From positions 554,461 to 618,460 of the forward strand of contig NW_017265136.1 of NCBI RefSeq assembly GCF_001638985.1: a stretch of 64,000 nt of DNA, given 5' to 3'. Shown piece by piece: positions 1-12,100 of this stretch (positions within the stretch are counted from its first letter, which is position 1; every line of letters begins with the position of its first letter). The notes under the pieces were generated by a model that saw only the letters and a program-made list of their open reading frames with translations, ran no database searches and was not told the origin of the DNA. Position numbers and translations under genes: made by a program. The stretch is from Phycomyces blakesleeanus NRRL 1555(-) (lineage: Eukaryota > Mucoromycota > Mucoromycetes > Mucorales > Phycomycetaceae).

Positions 1-2
1 GC

Positions 3-186
3 CCCACAAGAAAGGCCACAGTATGTGCCAGCAAAAAGGGCCAACTAGCCCACAAGAAAGACCACAGTATGTGCCAGCAAAAATGGCTAACTATCCTACA
101 AGAGAGGCCAAAGTATGCGCCAGAGCAAACATCAATGCGGCCCACAAGAAAGGCTAATGTAAGTACCGTAAAAAAGGGTGAACTAT
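3..186. repeat. Degenerate 46-bp tandem repeat, four copies
   Basis: Units begin with CCCACAAGAAAGG-like sequence at positions 3, 49, 95 and 141, so the period is exactly 46 bases. The first two units are nearly identical and the third and fourth have diverged. A fifth, very weak start may lie near 187. The array may extend beyond the window's left edge. No coding role is visible. Confidence 0.85.
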
Positions 187-236
187 CTCAAGACATAGAC
201 TAATCATTTTTTGTATTACTACAACACAGGCTCCAA

Positions 237-736
237 ATGCGCACCAGAGAAAAAAAAGGCTTTTCAGAGACCCTCAAGGTCACTGTCAAGATTCAAAGCC
301 AAATCAAGATAGATAGTCAAAAAAGAAAAGAAGAAAAAGAGAAAAAAATATATAAAAAGAAAATGAAAAGATACAAAAAAAAAGAAAAAAAAGAAAAGAA
401 AAACAACCAGAACAATATTGACCAGAAAAAATTGTGCTCACAATTATCTCTCTATCTCAGATCAAACCCCATAGTCACTAGTACAATCTCCAAAATAGTC
501 AAGCCAAGGTCCATTGCTATGTCCAAGTCCAAGTCCAAATCCAATTCCAAGTCTTGTCCAAGTCAAAGTCCAAATGTCCAAAAACTGTCCAAGTACTGTT
601 CTAGTACTAGTCCTAGCACACAAACATATACAAACAAATAGAGAAGTACACAATTAGAGAAGTAGACAAATACATACACACACAAACACACACAATTTCT
701 ATTTTTCTATTTCTTTCTTACACACACACACACACA

Positions 737-783
<47 letters not shown>

Positions 784-1334
784 ACACACACATACACATA
801 CACATAGTCATAGTCATAGTCATAGTCATAGACATACAAACATACATATACACACTTATATACATACATATATACATAAAAAAGTAGAGGCGCATTTCTA
901 TCAAAGTCCAAAATCTGGGTTGTACCTCCAAGTCTCAAGGCCAAGTCGATTTCCAAGAAGGGGTCCAATGCAAAGTTCCAAAAGCAAGTTCCAAAAGAAA
1001 AACCAAAAACCAAAAACCAAATCCGAGGCCTATACTAAGTCCTGTAAAAAAAACAGGCATATACTAAGTCCTCCTCTCCAAAAGGATCAAAAGAAATCCG
1101 AACTCGAGGCATATACTAAGTCCTCCACTCCTAAAGGATCAAATCCAAAAACCGAGGCGTAGACCAAAACCTATCAGAAATGATCAGGCACATTAAGTCC
1201 TCCACTCCAAAAGGATCAAAAGAAATCCGACCCTGAGGCCTATACTAAGTCCTGTCCAAAAATCACACAGGCATATACTAAGCCCTCCTCTCTCTCAAAA
1301 AAAAAAGCAAAAAAAGCAAAAAAAAAAAACAAAA

Positions 1335-1389
<55 letters not shown>

Positions 1390-2160
1390 CAAAAAAAACA
1401 AATAAAAAAAGCAAAAAAAAAAAGATGAACAAACCGGAAGAACACTGCATTGGAACCTGGACCTGGATTGAAGCAAAGCTGCGAACTGGAACAAGACTCT
1501 GGATCAGGACAAGGTATGAAATCCCTTTTTACATATATACATACAAAGCAAATGAAGTCTTTGATCAAAAACAAAAAACAAAAAACAAAAAAAATGCTCA
1601 AAAAAAGAAGCTCAAAAAAAAACAGAAAGAGCAAAAAGAGCAATACCAAAACCCCCTTCTCTTATTACTATTATGTGAAATTGACTGGACAAAAAAAAAG
1701 AAGTAAAAAAAAATCAAAAAAAAATCAAAATCAAAAATCAAAATCAAAAAGTCCAAATTATCCCCTTTACTAAGTGTGCTGTGTTCGGACAAAAAAAAAT
1801 CAAAAAAAAAAAGTCCAAATTATCTTTTTTATTCTTTTCAATATCAAAATCATCCTCATTATTATTTCGTGAAATTGACTGGACAAAAAAAAAAAGAATC
1901 AAAAAAAGAATAAAAAAAACAAGAAAAAAAACAAAAAGTCCAAATTATCCCCTTTATTATTTTTCAATACCAAAATCCTCCTCCTATCACTCTTAGCTTA
2001 TATTGACTGGACAAAAAAAAGAAGAAAAAAAACGGACAAAAAAAAAGATCAAAAGAAAACGGACAAAAAAAAAGATCAAAAGAAAAATCAAATGGACCAA
2101 GAAAAAAAAACCGACTGGACTTGACTGGAACCGACTGGACTCGACTGGACTAGCATGGCC
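237..2160. repeat. Satellite-like block of simple and higher-order repeats
   Basis: This block has almost no unique sequence. It holds an AAG/AAAAG-rich stretch (about 290-410), CAAGTCCAAGTC-type repeats (about 515-620), a CA microsatellite (about 663-800) followed by TAGTCA hexamers (about 806-830), and a family with core AGGCMTATACTAAGTCCT at 1026, 1055, 1107, 1236 and 1269. The 1026-1079 doublet recurs at 1236-1293, a 210-base higher-order period. A-rich spacers with ATTGACTGGAC recur near 1680, 1873 and 2000, and GACTGGA-type units lie near 2111-2150. Open frames here are Lys- or Phe-rich translations of repeats, and I do not call them genes. Confidence 0.75.
663..880. repeat. CA/TG microsatellite with TAGTCA hexamers
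   Basis: Long near-perfect (CA)n at about 719-800 with short interruptions, then repeated TAGTCA and ATACATA motifs up to about 880. This is a simple-sequence tract with no sign of coding. Confidence 0.9.
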
Positions 2161-5100
2161 TGGAATATCTTAGTATACTTAATTTAATTTAACTTAACTT
2201 ATATTCCCCTTATAAAAATCTTTGAACAATAAATTTTGATCTCATTTGACTTTGATATTATCTTTATGTTTTTGTCTCGTTTTGATTTTGGTTTTACATT
2301 TGTCTTTAAAAATTCTATTGATAATGTTTTTTGGTACTACTATATTACACTTGAGAGTTGTCTTATTATACTTCTGTTCCATGGTAAGATAGACACGGTA
2401 TATTTTCTAATGAGGCGTTCATTCAGTTTACTATAGCACGGCGGGATTTCTTTTGATATCGCTCACTGAAATCAGCTTTGAAGTGGTGGTGTGTCTGTAA
2501 AAAATGACCCAAAGTAGTTTACTAGCTCTCTTTAATTTGTTCTTTCTTAAGATTGTCCTTCTACCGATATTCATTTTCTTGTCGCTGAACTTATAATTCC
2601 ACTATATAACCCACCCACAATATACCATTAAGTTTGTCTCTAATAATAATACTGTTGGCTGTTGTTTTATTATTACCTTTTTCTACTGTCTTGATTTTGT
2701 TAAAAAAAAATTCACAGTGGAAGCTAACAAGGAACGTACCCGACCTATCAGACAAAAAAAAGCATATAGTCCTAAGGACAACTAAGTAACGAAAATGGTA
2801 GCATGATAAGTTGAACCTTCTTCGGGGATGTAATAATCCTGAATCTTTTGTGGTTCAATCATTAGCATTCTCAAAGCCTCCACTATGGCTATAGAAAGTA
2901 CCAGTCTCTACAGAAAATAGGCACCCACTTGACATTCATTTCTCTCGCAGTCTTTTTCTTTTTGGCTAGAAAATAATTTCGTCAACATTCCTTCATAAAA
3001 GTTACATCGATCATTATTCTCTTTCTTTTTTATATCTTTAAAAATCCTTCACCTCTTCACTTGGCTGGACTCACTGCTGCTTTACCATATTTTTGTACTC
3101 TTTTAAAATATTTGTATTGTCTGTCAATCGGGAACAATTTTTCTATTAAATCTCAATTGCACCTTTTCATGTACTGCTTTTGTTCATACTTGACCACCCT
3201 CTTTTGGCTTGACAGAATACATCCTCTTCACTATTAGATACCTGACAGTCATCGGTTCCGTTCTCACACTTCTTATTTTTTAATTTAAACATCTTCCTCT
3301 CGTGAGCAACACCTAAAATAATGAAAGAAAAATGAGCCAAAAAAAAATATAAAAAAGACCTATAAAGAACGAATAAAAACAGTAATAATAACAATGGCAA
3401 TGGTTATCTAAACACAACGCTTCTCTCCCAAAAATAAATATCCCATCAACTTGTAAGAAACATTTACTCAATGATGATTATGTTTCTATTGTGTACAAAA
3501 TTTCTCTGGAAATTATGATTGCTCAAACCGGACACTTTTCTCGCGGACACGGAGCCTCTCTAAAACCCCCTTTTATTTTTCTATTGTCCTAATTCAAGGA
3601 AATAGACTTTATACTGTGCTATTATATACCAGGAATAAGTATAAATTTCAAACGAAAAGCTTTATACAAAAGTTATGTTTAATGTTGACTTTAAAGTGTT
3701 TTCCAGTGTGCTCATGGTATTGTCTAAAAACTCTAGGCTTTAGTTTCTAAAAAAAAAGCCCCTCCTTCTAACCCAAGAATGCATAGACTAATAACGCTGG
3801 GAAGACAGAAATCCAGGAACATTTCTATGATAGGCTTTGCATTCATTTATATGTTCTTCACTTTGCCAAAGCTACGGAGACGGTATCTTGGCATTATATT
3901 AGCTTGTTGTTACTGTTAATTTTAGTATATATTAGTCTTTATTTTGCATACTATCGCTCATTAGAATACGCATGCTACTGCAATAGTTACAACAGCGATA
4001 ATAATAACTTTTTCTTCTTTCCTTCTTCTTTTTTGAACGTTGTGCATGTATAGGGCGTTAGACTTCTTTAAAGCCTAAATATGGATATATTTACCAAAAT
4101 ATAGTATTTGGATTTAACATATATAATGAGGATAAAACTAATTAATATAGTTACTTGATAAGAGCAATATATATATATATATAGGGAAAAGAATATAAAG
4201 TGGTATAATGATAGGGTGAAAGGAAGAGTTAAGTTTTGGACAAAACAGATGTACAAGAAACATATTCTAAAGATTTACAAAGTATAAAATATAAGATGCT
4301 TTTAATAGAAAGAAGAGGTATGTATAAGGAGAGGAGGATGATAAGGATATGTGAATGTGAATGTGAATGTGAATGTGAATGTGATACAATAATATAAAAG
4401 GAAGGAAGGAAGGAAGGAAAGGAAAATCCGGTAATCTGGTAATCTGGTATATATGGGAGAAGAAAGTGAGAGAAGGGGTGAAAATGAGAAGGAACAACTG
4501 AGTAGCTGCATAATAAGGACAGATGAGAACCACCCAAATACATTGAATGAGATAATGTCTTTGTCAAAACTGAAGATCGGATCTTAGGGTTTCAAATCTT
4601 CATCCCCTTCACCTCTTTGGCCTCAGTGTTCGAATATTGCCTAAATATTCAGTATTCTGTGTGACATAAATTTGAAACATTTTCTTTTTGGGGTAGAATT
4701 TAAGATCAATCTTTGGACGAACGAAACGGATGAATATTGGACGGGTATAAAGATGTTTATGAACCTGAGTATAAATGTTATTCGTCTTAATAAAGAGACT
4801 ATATAGTATCTAATGAGTATATAACCGGATATATATATATATATATGTATGTATCTATGTATTTATGTAAAGGGTTTGTCCTTTTATTGCTATAGTAATA
4901 AATGATAATATTCGATTAATAGTTTTGAGCGAGAACTCTAGAGTAGGTTTGGTTGCTTGGTTACAAATCTGAGTAGAGGTGCAAATAACACCTTGTGGAT
5001 TCCACACACACACACACAAGCGCGCGCGTGCGTCCTTCAAATTTAAGCTTTTTTTTTATCAGTCTCTTCACACCAAACATATTTATAATTATGAATTAAT

Positions 5101-6514
5101 TCAAAAATATTTTCACTAAAAATATCTAGTATATCAATAGATTTCAACAGTAATACATAGGCTATTTTCTGCTGTATCCAATATATATATATGTATATGT
5201 ATATGACTTTATAAAAGCAAAAGTAATATAAAGAAAGAGAAAGAAAAGAAATTGATCCATAACACACATCTTCCCACTCACAGAAAAAAGTGAAACTAAT
5301 GAGATAGCTGTTGAAGCTATAATTGGCTTATAAAAGCGTTGCCAGCCTTGCATCTCACCTGCTGGTAGCACGGAGTGTGAAATGGTTGTCATGAACTACG
5401 AGCAAACACACAGTGATTATAGCTTTTCGGAAAAACCTCACCCAAATTTAGCAACCGCGGGTACAAAATTCCCTTACATTTTTTCTTTTCTTTTATCTCT
5501 ACACACACACACACAAAAAACTGATTGACCTTCCAATAGAAATTCAGAATCCTCTACCAAAATAAGGATGAAGTGCGGTAAAAAATTACACCAGAAGGTT
5601 GGATGAAACAAATCGACATTTACAGACAGACAGAAAAGATATTTATACAATTTCATATGATTGACAGTCAGTTATTTCAATCTTTAGGTTGATACACACT
5701 ATACATTGTTTTCTTTTTTGGTGTATTTGTTTTGATTTTTACTTTTTTTTTCAAGTCAAATGAGAAGGTAAGCTCTGCTCACTTAAATAGAAATAGAAAA
5801 CAAAGAGGAAGAGGAAGAAGACTACTTTGTAAAGGTAATATGTTTAACAAGAAATATCACCTTTAGTGTATATATATATATGTATGTATGTAAGATTAAG
5901 AAGACATCGTTCAAATGGCCTGATATCTCAAAACCTATTCTGTTTTTTTTTCTCTTTTGGTTCATCGCAAATCAGGCCTTCTTTTCTTGTGTACAGAACA
6001 GAACTCAGAAATGAAGTGGTGGTAGGTTGTAAGTTGATCGGCCCTTTTCTTTGTACAAATTCCAAGGAGATTTCCTTCTAAAGAATTATCATACTCTATT
6101 GCATTGTTTTGCATTGTATTGCACTGTGTTGTACTGTATCGTATATGGTACAGTGCAAGTGAAAGTGGTTGTTTCTTTATTTATTTATTTATTTATTTAT
6201 TTCCTTCTTTCACTATTGTTCACTTATATACACATTGCCTGCTAATAAGGAGTGTACAAATGTATATCTTAGCCCCCCACCCCTTTTGTCTGTCTGTCTT
6301 CTTCTTCTGCTTCTTTAGTATGATGACGACCCTTTTTTTTTTATTAATATCGTTATATTATTATTATAAAAAATAAAAAATAAAAAATTAATAGAAATGT
6401 GTATGTGAAAGATATGAAATAGAAGCCTTGATATGTTTATGTTTCGATACAAAAATAAAATAAATGAAATGAAATAAAATAAAAAAATTATATTCTATTC
6501 TATTCGAATATAAT
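2161..6514. other. AT-rich intergenic spacer (4.35 kb)
   Basis: I see no convincing gene. Open frames are short, AT-rich and lack motifs. Simple sequence includes GAATGT repeats near 4350-4382, GGAA repeats near 4400-4420, TATA tracts near 4165 and 4832, a CA tract with a CG-rich tail near 5002-5030, and TTTA repeats near 6176-6200. One minus-strand frame near 5280-5392 has an unusually protein-like composition and is listed under findings. Confidence 0.6.
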
Positions 6515-7048
6515 CTAAGAAAAGTCGGTGGCCTTCTTGAGTTTGTACTTTGCAGAGTTAAGACGCATGTATCCCTTGATAGCTGCAGCAGAAGACCCTT
6601 TACCACCCGGAGTTTTTCTGAGTGCGGCAAGACCCTTGGCTTGCTGCTGTGACTTTGCAGACTGGAGACCAGAACCAATACCGGATCCTGTGGAACCAAT
6701 CGAACGTCTCTCGATATCCAATGGGTTATCGAGCGTAGGATGCAAGTCAACATCTGAGTGATCCAGGTCGAATCCGGCAGGTTGCAAGTCAACATCCGAA
6801 TGATCCAGGTCGAGTCCGGCAGGTTGCAAGTCAATATCCGAATGGTCCAGATCAAGCCCGGCAGGTTCCAAGTCGGCTTCTGAGTGATCCAAGTCAAGCC
6901 CGGCAGGTTGTAAGTCGACGGCCGAAGGATCCAAGTCCAGACCATCTACTTGGTGGTCTCCAAGAAGATCGTCTTCTGTTGCCTTGACAAACGAGCCAGT
7001 GGCAACCAGGCAAGCAACGGTAGCAATGAAAATGGTATTGAAGCGCAT
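6515..7048 (-). CDS. Small secreted acidic repeat protein
   Basis: A single uninterrupted frame of 177 residues. Residues 1-23 form a classic signal peptide (basic start, hydrophobic core with ATVACLVATGS, cleavage likely after VKA). Residues about 37-105 are five tandem 14-residue units with consensus LDLDHSDVDLQPAG, strongly acidic, encoded by a 42-base DNA repeat. After them comes DIERR, a possible Kex2-type dibasic processing site, then a Gly/Ser/Ala-rich and basic C-terminus with several Lys near the end. The repeats differ at only a few positions, so they probably arose by recent unit duplication. I do not recognise the family. Secretion is inferred from the signal peptide. A cell-wall, peptide-precursor or effector-like role would be a guess. 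No membrane anchor or GPI signal is visible. Confidence 0.75.
   Translation of the reverse strand: MRFNTIFIATVACLVATGSFVKATEDDLLGDHQVDGLDLDPSAVDLQPAGLDLDHSEADLEPAGLDLDHSDIDLQPAGLDLDHSDVDLQPAGFDLDHSDVDLHPTLDNPLDIERRSIGSTGSGIGSGLQSAKSQQQAKGLAALRKTPGGKGSSAAAIKGYMRLNSAKYKLKKATDFS
6735..6950 (-). repeat. In-frame 42-bp tandem repeat inside the secreted-protein gene
   Basis: About five copies of a 42-base unit encode the LDLDHSDVDLQPAG repeat. Third-position and occasional replacement changes separate the copies. The unit length is a multiple of three, so copy-number change would keep the frame. Confidence 0.85.
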
Positions 7049-7189
7049 AATGATTTAATAGGTTTAATGATTAATGATAATGACAAAAAGTATTAATATA
7101 AATAGGTTTTTTTTACAAGAAAATGAATGAAGGAGAAAAAGGAGAATGATTGTAATCGAAGAAACAAAAGGGTTTATATAGCTTGATTC

Positions 7190-7231
<42 letters not shown>

Positions 7232-9131
7232 CTTAGACAGACAGAAAGACAAGAAGATAATTAGGTAGGTCGGTAGGTAGGTAGATAGGCAGGCAGGCAG
7301 GCAGGCAGGCAAGAAAGCAGGCAAAAGCATTCCAATCCATGCAAAGAAACAAGGTATTCCAATAGATATACCCTCAATTCACCCCCCCTATTTGCTTATT
7401 TGTATTTATATTGTACTCCTTGATCTAGTTTATGAGCAGATAGAAACTTGGTTACTGTGAACCGAATAGTAATGTATCTGGTGTGTATCTTATAATACAT
7501 CGATTATATAACGATCTAATGCATTCTATTGCCAATGTCTTGATTAAAATATCGTTAAAAGAAGTATTGATGGGTAAATATGTCGTCTTGGTTGCCTTTG
7601 GTTGTCTTTGGTTGATCTGTGTATCAAGTAAGGAGATCTGGAAAGAAGTAAGGAATAAAGATATTGGCTGATAGCTAGATAGAGATAGAGAGAGAGAGAG
7701 AAAGACAGGCGGGTTGTACATAAAATGTTCCTGAGTGAATTCTGATGGGGAATTCATGTACAGCCCTGGATTCTAAACTACAGACATAAAGCATTTTCAA
7801 GTCAAGACTGGGATGAGTTAATTTTTTTTGAATATAAAATAAGGTATTAGTGTAGATTATATAAGTTTCCATTTGAAACTGAGGAGATCCAAAACCCAAA
7901 ACTGTGTAATGCTTGCTGTTCTTCCTTTTTCCTTTTTCAAAAGCACAAGTAACCATGGGGATTGGTTATTATTTCACATCAGGCTTACTGACTTTATTAT
8001 TATTATTATTTACTTATTTGAATTGAATTCATTTACTTGGCTATTTCATTAATTGATTTCCTGATTGCTTAGTTGCTTAGTTGATTGATTGCTTGATAGT
8101 CTAGTATGCTTATTTGTCTGCGTGCCTGACTGACTGACTTACTGACTGACTGGCTGACTTGCTGACTGACTGGTTTGCCTGTATAAATATATATATATAC
8201 ATGTACATACATAATTGCATACATACATAAATACTTACATACAATTGTGTCTATGTCTATGTGTGTGTGTGTATCTGTAACTTTCTTTTTATATGTATAA
8301 ATAATAATAGTAATAAAAAATAACAAAAATAAAAATATACATAAAAAAAAAGACCTCTTTTTGGGCTCCGTCTATTTTTGTATTCTTTTATATTTGTCTC
8401 CAAGCTACCTCACTCATCACACACAACAGCATTTTGCCCGGCTTTCCTCGCTCCCCTTCCGTCCTTGTATTCCGGGCCAATCCCCTCTTTAACTAAAAAT
8501 AATAAAAAAAATTATTCAAAAAATTATTTCCTCTCATTTCCTATCATTTCATCTTCTTCTTCATCTTCTTCTTCTTTCCTCTTAAAATATACCTTTCTCT
8601 CTCTCTCTCTCTTTCTCTTTCTCTCTTAGTTTTTATTATATTTATATATAATATATAATATATATATATATAATATATATATATATATATTATATTTGTT
8701 GTCTTGCTGAGTTTACAGTCAATACGCCTGTAGTTATTCACCAGCAAATAAAAAAAAAAGAAATCTATACTCAAGTATAGCATAAAATAGTATAGTGCAG
8801 TGTGTTTTCTAGTGTTTGGGTATACGAAATACACCTCATCAACTATTGCACATCCACATTCCACAATACAAGAGAACGAAGAAGAAAGAAGAAAAGAGAC
8901 GCCCACATTATTTTGACATTTACTTTCTTTTCTCTCTCTCTAAGAATAAGAACAACCATCATATTTTCTTGGTAAAGACAAACACACACACAGAAAAACT
9001 AATAGATAAATCAAAAAATAAAAAAGTAAGCAACTGACGGATTACTAACATCAATCGATTCCATCCATCCATCTCTAGATCGACACAACAAACAATTTCA
9101 CTTCTTCTTCACATTCAACTCATCCTGGACA
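7049..9131. other. Intergenic spacer with microsatellites
   Basis: Upstream of both the secreted-protein gene (leftward) and the kinesin gene (rightward). It holds (TA)n/(TG)n near 7190-7231, (GGTA/GGCA)n tetramers near 7263-7313, (GACT)n-like repeats near 8120-8170, TC tracts near 8596-8627 and (TA)n near 8643-8692. A CT-rich segment at about 8920-8945 lies some 190 bases before the kinesin start. I see no gene. Confidence 0.6.
7262..7322. repeat. Tetranucleotide (GGTA/GGCA)n microsatellite
   Basis: GGTA units pass into GGCA units in one run of about 50-60 bases, which looks like a substituted tetramer array. Confidence 0.85.
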
Positions 9132-12100
9132 ATGAGCGGAGGCAACATCAAGGTCGTCGTGCGATGTCGTCCTCTTAATGCAAGAGGTAAATTAAAACAC
9201 AATACTAAAAGAATAGGCAAATAACATCAAACCTTTTTTTTTATTTCTATTCAGAAATCGCACGTGGGGCTGAGAGCCTTGTTCGCATGGAGGGAAACCA
9301 GACGATTATTCGCAAACCACCTGGCAAAGAAGGCGAGGACATCAAAGCTTTCACATTCGACAAATCCTATTGGTCTGCTGACAAAAACGATCCAACTTAC
9401 GCCGATCAAAAGGTGGTCTACAATGATCTTGGTGAAGACTTACTCAACCACGCGTTTGATGGTTACAATTGTTGTATTTTTGCCTGTAAGAATATATATA
9501 GACATATATATATATGTTATTTTTTTTATTGTCTTTTATTTTCATATCAAATAAGATCAAATTATCATCCAAATGGATTAAGGACAAAAGAAAAGAATAT
9601 GCGCAGATTTATTTACGAATTAATGGTTATAATTATGATTATTAGATGGTCAAACTGGTTCAGGAAAATCTTATTCAATGGTGATTATTATTCTATTTTG
9701 TTTTTGCTTTGAAAAATACACATAGGAAAACAGTATCTAATCTTTTGTCTTTATAAACATAGATGGGTTATGGTGAAGACAAGGGTATTACCCCACTCAC
9801 TTGTGTCGAACTCTTCAACCGAATAGCAAGGAATCCAAATCCAAATCTTACACAACAAGTAGAAGTCTCCTACATCGAAATCTACAACGAAAAGGTCCGC
9901 GATTTACTAAATCCAAGCAACACTGGAAATCTCAAAGTGCGTGAACATCCAAGCTTGGGTCCTTATGTAGAAGATCTTTCCAGACTCGTAGTCAAATCAT
10001 ACGATGATCTCAACCATCTAATGGACGAAGGAAACAAGGTAAAAGAATTATATAGAGATTAGCTCTTGTATGTGTGTATATAGCTTTTTATATTATTTTT
10101 ATCCTCCTATTTTTATTTTATTTAAAAAAACCTTGTACTCACATATCCATACAGGCAAGAACTGTTGCTGCAACAAACATGAACGAAACCTCTTCACGTT
10201 CCCATGCAGTCTTCACCATTTTTCTTACACAGAAATTACTTGACGAACTAACAAAACTCGAAACTGAGAAAGTAGCCAGAATCAGGCAAGTTAATACAGA
10301 TACATAATTTATAAATCCTGCTGTTGCTGTCTACTGCAATTATTGGTAGCACAAGCAACCTATATATATCTATATCTATATCTATAAAAGAACTATATTA
10401 ATAATAACATCATTTTATTATGTGTGTGTATATGGGCTTGTAAAACACAATGTTACTATTATATAGTTTGGTCGATCTGGCAGGTAGTGAACGTGCCAAT
10501 AGTACAGGTGCAACTGGTACTCGTCTCAAAGAAGGTGCCAGTATCAACAAGTCTCTCACAACTCTCGGTAAAGTCATCGCTGGTCTTGCTGAGCAGGCCA
10601 TGCAAGAAGGCAAGAAAGGAAAAAACAAAAAAGAAGTCTTTATTCCCTATCGTGATTCTGTAAGTTAAAAAAAAATACATTAACCTACACTTGTACTTAC
10701 ATTATTTCTTTCTCTTAACAACAAAGATCTTGACATGGCTACTCAAAGATTCACTTGGTGGTAACTCCAAAACTGCAATGATTGCCGCAATTTCACCAGC
10801 AGATTACGACGAAACCCTCAGTACTCTTCGATACGCAGATCAAGCCAAGAAGATCAAGAACAAAGCTGTAGTCAATGAAGATCCAAACGCTAAACTGATT
10901 CGTGATCTCAAAGACGAACTCGAGGTTCTTCGAGACAGACTGCGCACCTATGCACCAGAGGAAGTCGAGCAGTTGACAGCATCCAGTGTCTACAAAAGCA
11001 CAAGTAGTGGAAGTAGGCCAGGAACACCAGCGACCACTCGCTCTGGGTCAAAGGCAGGCGCAAAAGGAGCGGCCAAAGGTGGGCCAGCAGCAGCGGCAGC
11101 AGCAGCGGCGGCAGCGGCGTCGGCAGCAGCAGCGGCGTCGGCGTCACCAGCATCGGGTACACAAAAGAAACCAACCGAGTTTGAGATATTGGACAGTCAG
11201 GGCAACCGGAAAAAGATGACCAAGGAAGAAATTGTCGAACAGCTCCAGAGCTCAGAAAAACTGCTTGCCAATCTTAATGAGACCTGGGAAGAAAAACTCA
11301 AGAAGACCGAAGAAATACAGATAGAGCGTGAAAAGGCTCTGGCTGAATTCGGTATCGCTGTCCACAAGAACAATGTCGGTGTCTATACGCCCAAGAAGAT
11401 CCCCCATCTTGTCAACCTCAACGAAGACCCGCTCATGTCAGAGTGCCTGATGTACCAAATCAAGCAAGGCAAGACCCGGGTCGGCCAGCACGGTAGTCAA
11501 GTCCAGGCCGACATCAGACTGAGTGGCTCGAATATCCTCGAAGAGCATTGCTGGTTCGAAAACGACGACGGGGTCGTTACTGTACACCCTAATGGCGAGG
11601 CCATGACAATGGTTAACGGTGTCCGAATCTCAGAAGCACGGCGGCTGAGAAGCGGGTACCGCATCATCCTGGGTGACTACCACATCTTCCGTTTTAATCA
11701 CCCCGAAGAAGTCCGCCGAGAGCGAGATCTGCAAAAGGTGGCCGCCGAAAAGTCCATGAGCACATCTGGCTCGGTCGATGAGTTCGATCGACCCGACTCG
11801 CCCACAGAGAGCATGATGATGCCCAGTACCGAAGTCATGGACTGGAACTACGCCCGCCGTGAAGCTGTTCTGAACTACTATGCAACCGAATCAAACTTTG
11901 GTGGCCTCAAGGACGAAGAACTCGAAAAGCTCTTTGACGACATCACCCGTGTCCGCAACCTGCGCCGAATCCGATCCGAGAGCAGAAACGAAAACGACGA
12001 CGATGTTTCTTCTTCTCGTGGATCCTTGCGCAACTCGATTGCCGGCACCGTCATTGAAGACGGTCTCGAGAGCGTCTGCACCGAAAACACATTTGTCCAG

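Noticed and set aside
237..1773. Several Lys-rich (plus) and Phe-rich (minus) open frames
   Set aside because: They are translations of A-rich and CA-rich simple repeats, with no start context, introns or motifs.
2236..2436. 66-codon frame rich in Phe and Tyr
   Set aside because: AT-driven composition in non-coding spacer, and no motif.
3167..3400. 77-codon minus-strand frame with a signal-peptide-like start and a few Cys
   Set aside because: The hydrophobic start is a T/A-rich tract. There is no repeat of pattern, no neighbour support and no splice signals, so chance is more likely.
10908..11219. Alternative frames across the alanine-rich linker of the kinesin
   Set aside because: GCA/GCG repeats stay open in several frames. 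The motor and FHA domains fix the correct one.
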